Shown: one piece after another, positions 60,701-64,000 of the stretch
Position numbering within the stretch: the first letter of the stretch is position 1
Layout of the letters: every line of letters begins with the position of its first letter
DNA from: Symsagittifera roscoffensis
Taxonomy: Eukaryota; Xenacoelomorpha; Acoela; Convolutidae
Length of the DNA: 64,000 bases
Direction of reading: 5' to 3'
NCBI RefSeq assembly: GCF_963678635.1
Contig: NC_087064.1
Span: forward strand, 56,306,338 to 56,370,337
Made by a program: the position numbers and the translations under genes
The notes under the pieces: generated by a model
The model's input: only the letters and a program-made list of their open reading frames with translations
What the model was told of the DNA's origin: nothing
Databases searched by the model: none

Positions 60701-62887
60701 CCAAATCCTTTTAGTTTAGGAGATAGGCAATGTTCGATATTTTCAAAAATTTCTAAAAAATATAATTTAGAAACTATTCTTAATTTTTGAAATTCTCACC
60801 CTGTAGTTGGGTGCTGTCAGGGTAATCTCAGGGGTTGCGAATCTTGCCTCGAAATCTCACTTCTCAAATCGTTGTAGTTTTCGAGATATGACGTTTTCTA
60901 TGATTTCAATAACTTAGACGTTAAAAATTTCCAAAACGTTGAAGATCTCATTCCTGTTGTGGATATTGTGAGTGTACTATTAGGGGTTGCAAATCTTGCC
61001 TCACATTATATCTGCTCAAATCGTTGTAGTTTTCGAGATATGACGTTTTTTAGGATTTTCTCCGAAATCTTCAAAAAAACTTAGATGTAAAAAAATTCCA
61101 AAATGTTGAAGATTTCAATCCTGTTATTGGAATCTGTGAGGGTACTGTCAGGGAGTTGCGAATCTTGCCACTGAATATGGCTGCTCAAAAATCCTTGTAG
61201 TTTTCGAGATATGACATTTTTTATGATTTTCTCCGAAGTTTTCTCAAAATGTGAAATATTAAAAAATTCCAAAAGTTTGAAGATCTCAATCTTAATATTG
61301 GAATCTTTGAGGGTACTCTCAGGGGGTTGCAAAGCTTGCCTCTGAATATGGTTGCTCAAATCTTTGTAGTTTTCGAGATACGTCGATTTTTGGATTGTTT
61401 AAAAAAAATTTCGGAAAACTTAAGTATAAAAACTTTCACAAAACTTGAAGTTACCATCTCTGTAGTGAGACTCTTTCCGGGTACCCTCAGGAATTGCGAA
61501 TTTTGGCGCCAAATATGACTTCTCAAATCCTTGTAGTTTTCGAAATATGACGTCTTTTATGATTTTCTCCGAAATTTTCACAGAAAACTTAAATGTTAAA
61601 AATTTCCGAAAGTTTGAAGATTTCAATCCTGTTATTGGAATCTTTGAAGGTACTCTCAGGGGGTTGCGAAGCTTGCCTCAGATTATGGCTGCTCTAATTT
61701 TTGTAGTTTCCGAGATATGGCCTTTTTTTAGGTTTTTTTTCAAAATTTTTCAGAAAACTCAAGTATAAAAAATTTCACAGAACTTGAAATTTCATCTTTG
61801 TAGTGAGGCTCTTTTAGGGTACTCTCAGGAACTACGAGTTTTGCCTCACAATTTGACTGCTCAAATCCTTTTAGTTTTCCAGATTTGACGTTTTTGTGAT
61901 TTTTTCAAAAAAAAAATCATGAAAATTTAATTAATTTTTTTTCGAAGTTTGAATTTCCTAACCTGTAGTTGTGGGGCTGTCAGAGTAATCTCAGGGGTTG
62001 CAAATTTGGCCTCCATTTAAGAATGCCCAAATCATTTTTGTTTAAGATACAACGATTTTTGTGATTTTTTTTGGAATTTTTCAGAAAACTCAAATTACAA
62101 AATAATTCGTTAAAGTGAAAATCCCAACCCTGTAGTTAGGTACTTTTAAAGATTGCGAATATTGCCATCAAAAAAGACTGCTCAAATTTTGGTAGTTTTC
62201 GAGATGTGAATATCTTTTTTGTAGAAAACTTAAGGTGAAGTTTCTACAACGCTGGGTACTGTAAGAGTACTCTCAGGAGTTGCAAATGTTGCGTCCAAAT
62301 GCGACTGCTCAATTGCTTTCGGTTTACCAGATGTGACGTTTCTTAGTTCATTTTAAATTTTTCGAAGAACTTATAGAAAACTTCACAAAATTTTTTGGTT
62401 CTTCAAAATTTGTATAAAAAACTCTAATAATAAACTTTGCAAAATTTGTAATTACGAACCCTGTAATTGGGTGCTGTCAGAGTACACTCAAAGAATAGTT
62501 TTTTGAGTTGTTGAAAATTCGAAGCACCGGAGGTGCGTTACAGGCTAGTTATATATTATCTCAGGGTTTTTTTTACCAAAAGCATCTGAGATAAAAATTA
62601 AAAAGGTTTCAGTGCTTGGCTCGATATGAGCACTATTATTCTCAATAAGCGTTTTTTTCAGCCTCACCTCTACAGATTATGGAAAAAAACATGTTTCCTT
62701 TTTGCAGATATGCGAAGAGTTAATGGACCAGTGTCTTGCCCCAGACCGGTTCATGGGCGGCCTCGGCTGTGACAACATGACAGTGCAACTGGTGTGCTTC
62801 CTAAATGATGAACCATACACCACTCTTGCCTCCCGCTGCGCCGCCCTGCCCTCCAAAACGACGCCCCTGACCCCTACATTCTTCTAA
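33645..62887 (+). CDS. PP2C-family protein phosphatase (Ptc2/PPM-2-like), five coding exons, complete
   Basis: Joining 33645-33747, 54041-54190, 54648-55013, 55202-55347 and 62708-62887 gives 945 nt, i.e. 314 residues plus a stop, with matching phases (1, 1, 1, 0) and GT-AG introns throughout. The protein is a metal-dependent Ser/Thr phosphatase: start [10 protein letters not shown] as in Ptc2/PPM-2 proteins (Gly2 suits N-myristoylation), then [67 protein letters not shown] and GCDNMT. The acidic metal ligands (E and D of MEDAH, D of DGHGG, D of ACDG, D of GCDN) are all present. Length equals the bare catalytic core, with no C-terminal extension. Exon 1 exists in two copies. Introns 1 and 4 are very long and full of repeats, including a 9.9-kb LTR element in intron 1. 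Family sure; exact ortholog not. Confidence 0.92.
34458..34676. mobile_element. MITE-1 copy b
   Basis: Duplicate of the element at 32779-32996. The right flank GTTTTTTA is kept; the left flank is the end of unit 1 (CTAATTA). It was therefore copied by the tandem duplication and not by a separate insertion. Confidence 0.8.
34999..35020. promoter_or_regulatory. Paired CACGTG E-boxes upstream of exon 1 (unit 2)
   Basis: Same pair in the duplicate unit, at 34999-35004 and 35015-35020, preserved at the same distance from the duplicated exon. Confidence 0.3.
35325..35427 (+). CDS. Phosphatase exon 1, copy b
   Basis: Identical in coding sequence and splice donor to copy a, 1680 bp downstream. It is nearer exon 2 and could be an alternative first exon with its own upstream region, including the same paired E-boxes. 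Confidence 0.85.
36148..36334. repeat. Dispersed repeat fragment
   Basis: CAACATATTTGGTCTT...ACCTTGTAA...CCCCTA/ATTACACCATAAAAT recurs at about 38630-38700, so this is an interspersed repeat inside phosphatase intron 1. It ends in a G-run at 36292-36301. No gene. Confidence 0.5.
36340..36548. mobile_element. MITE-1-related copy c, degenerate
   Basis: Starts GGCTCTTTTCCTGTCCCC and ends GGGGGGACTAGAAAATAGCC; the interior matches copies a and b (CGAGTTT...GGCTAAATGCGTGATGTTAC...TTGTTCACCACGCC). Diverged, no clear target duplication. Confidence 0.65.
36545..36766. mobile_element. MITE-1-related copy d, degenerate
   Basis: Left end AGCCTTTTCCAGTCCTCC shares bases with the end of copy c; right end GGGAAATTGGAAAAGAGCC. 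The interior is more diverged than in copy c. Confidence 0.5.
36801..36996. mobile_element. Possible MITE of a related type
   Basis: Left end GGCTTTCCCCCCCCCCCC(A)CCTC and right end GAGGTGGG-like AGGTGGGGGGAAGGAAAAAGAG are inverted relative to each other, about 195 bp apart. It resembles the element at 53466-53662. No target duplication established. Confidence 0.35.
36997..39560. other. Intron 1 repeat-rich DNA, no gene seen
   Basis: AT-rich with dispersed repeats: a tRNA-like pol III head at 37130-37200, TCGGCTGAGTTGCC-type boxes, a repeat near 38630-38700 also present at 36200, and hairpin motifs near 38190, 39050 and 39520 (variants of GCGAAGC...GCTTCGC). No credible coding. Confidence 0.5.
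37130..37200 (+). repeat. tRNA-like pol III head (SINE-like)
   Basis: A-box-like TAGCTTGGAGG at 37136-37146 and B-box-like GAATTCGAATC at about 37178-37188, followed by a T-run at 37201-37207. It does not fold as a proper tRNA by eye. More likely the head of a dispersed SINE-like repeat; similar heads occur near 50500 and at 60046-60099. Confidence 0.35.
39561..39634. mobile_element. Left part of a MITE-1 copy split by the LTR element
   Basis: Matches the interior of MITE-1 (TTATTATGGCTAAACGCGTG...TTTGTTCACCAT). The rest of the MITE resumes at 49525 after the LTR element, giving a paralogous empty site. Confidence 0.75.
39635..40043 (+). repeat. 5' LTR (409 bp)
   Basis: Begins TGGAACCTGATC and ends GGACCTAACTCA. 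By eye it differs from the 3' LTR at about 15 positions (near 96% identity), so the insertion is not recent. A TATA-like GATATAAGAG occurs near 39904. Confidence 0.92.
40046..40063 (+). promoter_or_regulatory. Putative primer-binding site
   Basis: TGGCGCGACCATAAGTCT follows the LTR after a 2-nt spacer. TGG pairs with the CCA end of a tRNA, as in most LTR elements. I do not assign the tRNA. Confidence 0.6.
40064..41335 (+). other. Leader of the LTR element, non-coding
   Basis: About 1.3 kb with no credible ORF on the plus strand. It holds two identical 25-nt hairpin-forming repeats at 40682-40706 and 40742-40766 (GATCATCAAGG-CTTAT-CCTTGGATC) and a recurring AGACCCAGG phrase near 40853, 40959 and 41188. 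Confidence 0.6.
40682..40766 (+). repeat. Twin 25-nt hairpin repeats in the LTR-element leader
   Basis: Two exact copies 60 nt apart, each able to pair CAAGG with CCTTG across a CTTAT loop and bordered by GATC. The position between primer-binding site and first ORF is where retroelement packaging or dimerisation signals usually lie, but that role is only inferred. Confidence 0.5.
41336..42142 (+). CDS. LTR-element ORF a, unknown
   Basis: The frame is open for about 269 codons from after TGA 41333-41335 to TAG 42140-42142, but the first ATG is at 41729 (137 residues from there). The part before the ATG is Lys/Ser/Asp-rich and looks coding, so the real start may lie in a lost or spliced segment. 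The part after it begins with an acidic SDESPDEEA segment and then a globular-looking stretch. No gag, protease or polymerase motif seen. A further open frame (42120-42326) overlaps its end. Confidence 0.5.
   Translation, partial: NRQPKIRSCNNPTYTNSWIHSNKTTNNKKKDYKQTKTSDEKDIRKNRNAFSESEASSLDELELYKLKESINTNCPIHDQLYFSDSETTSNSSKRGKRRIKKQYKHKPVHLYNWNQPIRHIDYYILTVIKRKMSHTQSDESPDEEAVFPFLIDSLDDRGQTRFCKNLLVNLFEPGISPCKAEFPDVKIKRQIIKHYLKDICNLTQQYGIYTIEFSTPRTTHNKYVIQTDDIDLEFSKVFIEYIKSIQYHNSQRANSIFTNELFAICNNI
42305..43066 (+). CDS. LTR-element ORF b, module 1: membrane-segment protein
   Basis: Open from 42305 to TGA 43064-43066; first ATG at 42587 gives 159 residues, but about 94 open codons precede it and look coding ([18 protein letters not shown]). 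From the ATG: hydrophobic [13 protein letters not shown], then a likely transmembrane stretch [18 protein letters not shown], then a polar Asn/Thr/Pro-rich tail. One hydrophobic helix near the middle followed by a polar tail resembles a membrane-anchored protein; an envelope-like origin is possible but not shown. Its stop overlaps the ORF c start (ATGA at 43063-43066). Confidence 0.55.
   Translation, partial: FAKNWFIKDYFTHNLDLISQARKNFRPQNTNDDTVIAEQSDYVWDPEWSHPTFINIPQDISPINIFSFVTLKNEILAFLGWPYYILEKSTILYAMFNFIGFLFSLLKGIYNTCAIHTQVNRQASVAFILFAGFFGIFSSSINKILLDAQIKEYNTKISTRQNTYDEEHNNIEITPTAPQLPPFPQNHPLSLVPRNFRNLAITNKPNSRPKTTQHPIQHIMTHQLKNDNTYEQIIEQPHTITFQPQNNHFLSPR
42329..44110 (+). repeat. LTR-element ORF module, copy 1 (1782 bp)
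   Basis: Starts at GATTATTTTACACACAACC after the phrase TGGTTTATAAAA. Contains ORF b and ORF c. The joint to copy 2 follows the same TGGTTTATAAAA phrase, which occurs three times just before it (about 44045-44110). Confidence 0.9.
43063..44181 (+). CDS. LTR-element ORF c, module 1: Ser/Thr/Pro-rich N-terminus plus globular domain, unknown
   Basis: 372 residues from ATG 43063. Residues ~1-150 are rich in Ser, Thr, Pro and Asn. From ~150 a globular region begins ([15 protein letters not shown] ... [21 protein letters not shown] ... [16 protein letters not shown]). Near the end the phrase TWFIKD is followed by repeats IYMVYKR produced by the TGGTTTATAAAAGAT triplication, which also shifts the frame. 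In the other frame the phrase WFIKD joins straight into the start of ORF b, so b and c may once have been parts of one longer product. No known family recognised. Confidence 0.5.
   Translation: MNRQLGSLHRSNSHPANLQTQIPIIPLFAVPPPDFPIINMPSSTNSDTNSDISVFHTISELSPSTYTQTNSSIFSSRQTPQFNNSPDTTQISQELDNFITLQQQLILPNTLTIHQLSSTITSSNPPTPTPSSAYTPSLAQSSTSTETPTSTHRAYRTFQRKFPNHPFPTKPGTAREYINHPEHTNTKNFLEITLPSFPQYTLNTPTNTNDTRNFVDEHVLMPTLHWTAYYNYTNPLCLPLANTNESFEKTKNMLYRLTTTLTPRQFTYVGYKKLLKTFSAPRANDFAIEYYDHNIIRPNQDQFLDEDCFANPQLTEKCFIKTSYVFTWFIKDIYMVYKRFYKRIYMVYKRLSYTQPRFNFTSKKKFQTSKYQ
44111..45985 (+). repeat. LTR-element ORF module, copy 2 (1875 bp)
   Basis: Second module. It is 93 bp longer than copy 1 because it keeps a segment (about 45069-45180) that copies 1 and 3 replace by a short duplication of AGACAAACTCCTCAATTT. 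Confidence 0.9.
44369..44848 (+). CDS. LTR-element ORF b, module 2
   Basis: 159-residue copy of ORF b from its ATG with the same transmembrane stretch and a few substitutions (Ile to Lys near residue 5 in the first hydrophobic segment). Stop overlaps the next ATG (44845-44848). Confidence 0.55.
   Translation: MFNFKGFLFSLLKGIYNTCAIHTQVNRQASVAFILFAGFFGIFSSSINKILLDAQIKEYNTKISTRQNTYDEEHNNIEITPTAPQLPPLPQNHPLSLVPRNFRNLAITNNPNSRQKTTQHPIQHIMTHHLKNDNKYEQIIEQPHTTTFQPQNNHFFSPR
44845..46056 (+). pseudogene. LTR-element ORF c, module 2, interrupted
   Basis: Copy of ORF c carrying the extra N-terminal segment, but a CAA is changed to TAA at 45244-45246. The frame reopens and the C-terminal 152 residues (from ATG 45598) run to 46056, with the same IYMVYKR repeats. 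Confidence 0.6.
45986..47072 (+). repeat. LTR-element ORF module, copy 3, truncated
   Basis: Matches module 1 until about 47072 in the Ser/Thr-rich part of ORF c and then diverges into unique sequence. Confidence 0.88.
46244..46723 (+). CDS. LTR-element ORF b, module 3
   Basis: 159-residue copy from its ATG with an intact transmembrane stretch, stop overlapping the ORF c start at 46720. Confidence 0.55.
   Translation: MFNFIGFLFSLLKGIYNTCAKHTQVNRQASVAFILFAGFFGIFSSSINKILLDAQIKEYNTKISTRQNTYDEEHNNIEITPTAPQLPPLPQNHPLSLVTRNFRNLAITNKPNSRPKTTQHPIQHIMTHQLKNDNTYEQIIEQPHTTTFQPQNNHFLSPR
46720..47091 (+). pseudogene. LTR-element ORF c, module 3, 3'-truncated
   Basis: Only the Ser/Thr/Pro-rich N-terminal ~118 residues remain; the frame ends at TAA 47089-47091 shortly after the module breaks off. 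Confidence 0.55.
47187..47513 (+). CDS. LTR-element ORF d, unknown small protein
   Basis: 108 residues from ATG 47187 to TAA 47511-47513. Mixed globular composition ([29 protein letters not shown]). It lies after the modules and has no recognised family. It could be a separate small gene or the end of the protein once encoded by the truncated module. Confidence 0.4.
   Translation: MYIFCPITKTFNAEESRPFLIPHEFIQPIEIPILESIHNTKYNHKIYNLIQNTPYEFAVGTEELNTIKALQLLWPLLQTKNIIRILAKLLTTSDMIHDIFPHGFFPED
47514..49115 (+). other. 3' non-coding part of the LTR element
   Basis: No credible ORF. A purine run GCAAAGAAGAAAGATAG near 49068-49084 and CCCCGGATGGG just before the 3' LTR are the only polypurine-like candidates; neither is convincing. 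Confidence 0.5.
49116..49524 (+). repeat. 3' LTR (409 bp)
   Basis: Same length and ends as the 5' LTR. Followed by CCAT, the target duplication. Confidence 0.92.
49525..49601. mobile_element. Right part of the MITE-1 copy split by the LTR element
   Basis: Begins CCATGCCGATGTTCC and ends GTGGAAAAGAGCC, matching the right end of MITE-1. Completes the host element begun at 39561. Confidence 0.72.
49602..51151. other. Intron 1 dispersed repeats, no gene
   Basis: AT-rich. It includes a weak tRNA-like head near 50498-50565 and, at about 50640-51060, a repeat body also seen upstream of LINE B (23190-23460). Ends just before the 523-bp element. Confidence 0.5.
51160..51682. mobile_element. hAT-like MITE-2, 523 bp, 8-bp target duplication
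   Basis: Terminal inverted repeats CAAGGCTGCGCAAAAATTAA at the left and ATTAATTTTTGAACAGCCTTG at the right (two mismatches in 21), flanked by exact ATCGCAAG at 51152-51159 and 51683-51690. Another repeat copy near 39047 has ATCGCAAG once, joined directly to TGGTGCGAAGC, which is the empty site. The interior is rich in CCATTAATGG palindromes. No transposase. Confidence 0.85.
51683..53457. other. Intron 1 repeat DNA, no gene
   Basis: Contains GCGAAGCTCAGCTTCGC at about 51696-51712, a short tandem repeat at 52734-52830, and a phrase at about 52975-53045 (CAGATTTCCCAGCG...) that recurs near 56720. Confidence 0.5.
52734..52830. repeat. Short degenerate tandem repeat
   Basis: About five degenerate repeats of roughly 17-18 bp built on GTCGTTTATTAAGAAG. 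Confidence 0.7.
53466..53662. mobile_element. Possible hAT-like MITE-3 (197 bp)
   Basis: Left end GGCTCTTTTTCCTTCCCCCACC, right end GGTGGGGAAAAAGC plus A-run, imperfectly inverted. Flanked by TATAATAG at 53458-53465 and 53663-53670, an 8-bp duplication. Confidence 0.55.
53671..54040. other. End of intron 1, no gene
   Basis: AT-rich DNA leading into the T-rich acceptor of phosphatase exon 2. The small open frames here are not supported as genes. Confidence 0.5.
54041..54190 (+). CDS. Phosphatase exon 2
   Basis: Acceptor TTTGTGTAG before 54041 and donor GTCAGT after 54190. Encodes (T)MEDAHTVEL...[11 protein letters not shown], the first two metal-binding blocks, through LINNHKY plus one base. 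Confidence 0.92.
54648..55013 (+). CDS. Phosphatase exon 3
   Basis: Acceptor GGTTGTAG before 54648 and donor GTAACA after 55013. Encodes [12 protein letters not shown] through [24 protein letters not shown] and [18 protein letters not shown] to the phase-1 end after IVT. Confidence 0.93.
55202..55347 (+). CDS. Phosphatase exon 4
   Basis: Acceptor TTTGTTTCAG before 55202 and donor GTCACT after 55347. Encodes (A)[23 protein letters not shown] with a metal-ligand Asp, then [14 protein letters not shown], ending in phase 0. Confidence 0.92.
55348..57404. other. Intron 4, left part, dispersed repeats
   Basis: AT-rich without credible coding. Phrases at about 56680-56740 and 57105-57140 (GTCGACTTCTAGTTTTGAAAGTG and variants) repeat each other and the 52975 region. 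A diverged hairpin motif lies at about 56435-56460. Confidence 0.5.
57405..57895. repeat. ~168-bp intronic satellite, left block
   Basis: Degenerate units with the recurring order AACCCxTAGTTGG, GGxTGxTGTCAGGxTAxTCTCAG, GTTGCxxAT, GCCTCxxAxxxATG, CTCAAxxxxTTxTAGTTTTCGAGATATGACGTTT. The same family resumes at 60610; the CATC-rich array lies between. Confidence 0.6.
57912..59636. repeat. CATC-rich low-complexity array (~1.7 kb)
   Basis: Degenerate tetranucleotide-based DNA made of CATC, CCAT, ATCC and AGCC words (CATCCATCCATTCATC-like). The Ser/His/Pro/Ile-rich open frames it produces are artefacts of composition. Lies inside phosphatase intron 4. Confidence 0.92.
59637..60609. other. Intron 4 spacer with a tRNA-like head
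   Basis: AT-rich. The only structure is the A/B-box pair at 60046-60099. No gene. Confidence 0.5.
60040..60110 (+). repeat. tRNA-like pol III head (SINE-like)
   Basis: A-box TAGCCGAGAGG at 60046-60056 and B-box GGTTCGAAGCC at 60089-60099, 43 nt apart, followed by an A-run. Both boxes fit pol III consensus well. A clean cloverleaf is not visible, so it is more likely a tRNA-derived repeat than a working tRNA. Confidence 0.4.
60610..62510. repeat. ~168-bp intronic satellite, right block (about 11 units)
   Basis: The phrase CTCAAATCxTTGTAGTTTTCGAGATATGACG recurs at about 60863, 61015, 61184, 61357, 61523, 61692, 61859, 62027, 62181 and 62308, mostly 166-173 bp apart. Unit divergence is moderate. 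The open frames here on both strands are satellite artefacts. Confidence 0.82.
62708..62887 (+). CDS. Phosphatase exon 5 (terminal)
   Basis: Acceptor TTTTTGCAG before 62708. Encodes [29 protein letters not shown] with the last metal-ligand Asp, a short Thr/Pro-rich tail and TAA 62885-62887. The intron before it is 7360 bp. Confidence 0.93.
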   Translation: MCEELMDQCLAPDRFMGGLGCDNMTVQLVCFLNDEPYTTLASRCAALPSKTTPLTPTFF

Positions 62888-64000
62888 TTGGACCATTCGT
62901 ATAAATGAACCATTTGTCTAATTGAAAGAATTCACAACACTGTCTAGTAGATAGTTGAGTCGAATGAACTGCCTCCTGATTTGCTACTTGGGCTCTTCAG
63001 TAGTGTCCCCTCTCATCAAAAAAAAATCAGACGCAAAATTAGATTTAAAATAAAATCAGAGATGCTCTAAAAGAATTAAAATAGAAAGATAGAAATAAAA
63101 AGATCAATGTGGCAATTTGCGAAATTTACTTACTTTTCAGTAAAGTTTTATGACAGTATTTTGTCGGCATGGAAAGGGAAACTTGAAAAGCTGCCATTTG
63201 TTATACTATTCAGTTATCATTGTATAATTTTGCAAATTGAAGAACATGCATTACTCATCTCGAATCTGTTTTATAGATGCTTTGATAGATCCTACTCGTT
63301 GCCGTACGAAGCTTTGGAGATATTTTTGAAGTGAGTTTTGGCGTCTTTGAGTTGTGCTATTTGATTTGGGAGGTTCAGATTTTAGATATATTTATTCTCA
63401 TCGTTCAAAATCATTCCATGATAGATTTAGATATCTTTTGATGCTTTTTTGAAACCATGACAATCGTGCCGAACATCAACATAACGAAAATTCTTGAATT
63501 TAGCTGAAAATGTAAAAATCGATTATTCATGGTTCAAAGAATATTGCATCTTCAACTCTTGTTTATCCTGAGCTCTTGTTCTTTTTCTGAGGGGCGTCAT
63601 CAAGTAAATAGCAATGTTAGCTGAAACCTAGGTAACAACGAGCGATTATTTACGCTAGCTGATCATATCTAGGATTTGGATTACAAAAGGTTAATTTTAC
63701 TCTTTAAAAAGTTTTAAGTCCCACAGTTTCTCTGAAATACTGTATCTCTGTGCCTCTATAATCTTCTTATCTCTTTTTACGTCACCATACTCTCTTGAGG
63801 CTTCGAAAAAAGTCTTTGGGGGGAATATTTGACCCAAATTTTTGAATGTTTTCTCTTTTACTCCAAAACTACTCTACCAAGTATGAGAATTTGGGTTCTA
63901 TGTTTAGAACTGTTTGTGAAAATTTTCTGAAAGCTGCCCTCTGATTAATCGAGCTTGCCCAAAATTTTCTCAACAAAAAAGTTATGGACATCGAAAAAGT
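62888..64000. other. 3' flank of the phosphatase gene; satellite at the edge
   Basis: Candidate polyA signals at 63049 and 63094, then AT-rich DNA without a gene. From about 63780 to the window end the sequence matches the ~170-bp satellite of 31596-32470 (CAACAAAAAAGTTATGGACATCG box, CCAAGTATGAGAATTTGGG box). Confidence 0.5.
63049..63099 (+). terminator. Candidate polyadenylation signals of the phosphatase gene
   Basis: AATAAA at 63049-63054 and again at 63094-63099, about 160-210 bp after the stop codon. Position fits a short 3' UTR; usage cannot be seen from the sequence. Confidence 0.4.

Noticed and set aside
61081-61770. Repeated open frames on both strands at 61-62 kb
   Set aside because: They follow the ~168-bp satellite period and appear on both strands; not genes.

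Overview
This is AT-rich eukaryotic (animal-like) nuclear DNA. The evidence is a host gene split by GT-AG introns, several CR1/L2-type LINEs carrying PHD, endonuclease and reverse transcriptase domains, an LTR retroelement, MITE-like elements with 8-bp target duplications, and intronic satellites. I cannot name the species; an invertebrate metazoan is my best inference.

Host gene. One complete gene was assembled across the right half: a Ptc2/PPM-2-like PP2C protein phosphatase of 314 residues in five coding exons (33645-33747 or its duplicate 35325-35427, then 54041-54190, 54648-55013, 55202-55347 and 62708-62887). The phases agree at every junction and all metal-binding motifs are present. 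The first coding exon lies inside a 1.68-kb tandem duplication, so two identical first exons sit in series. Intron 1 (about 18.6-20.3 kb) and intron 4 (7.4 kb) are packed with repeats.

Layout. 1-2260: a GC-richer cluster of unrecognised, probably decayed ORFs, open at the left edge. 3171-23100: a tandem array of 3.2 copies of a 6.17-kb unit. Each unit is a plus-strand LINE (family A) nested inside a minus-strand reverse transcriptase of another LINE (family D). All copies share the same lesions, so the array grew by DNA duplication. 23101-28090: LINE B, with an SGNH-esterase ORF1 and a PHD/RRM/EN/RT ORF2. 28090-32470: a ~170-bp satellite interrupted by minus-strand LINE C. 32471-36770: MITE cluster and the exon-1 tandem duplication. 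39635-49524: a 9.9-kb LTR element with 409-bp LTRs, a CCAT target duplication, no recognisable gag/pol, and a novel ORF module present in three tandem copies. 49600-54040: more repeats, including a 523-bp hAT-like element. 55348-62707: phosphatase intron 4 with a CATC-rich array inside a ~168-bp satellite. 62888-64000: 3' flank.

Most notable. (i) LINE A and LINE B share an inter-ORF layout: ORF1 stop, about 22-25 nt, a 31-32-nt hairpin-bearing repeat, a second copy at 64-65-nt spacing, then the ORF2 start. The repeat sequences themselves are unrelated, which suggests a functional restart or IRES-like device. (ii) The LTR element encodes unknown proteins and no visible polymerase. (iii) The duplicated phosphatase first exon has a boundary coinciding with a MITE end.
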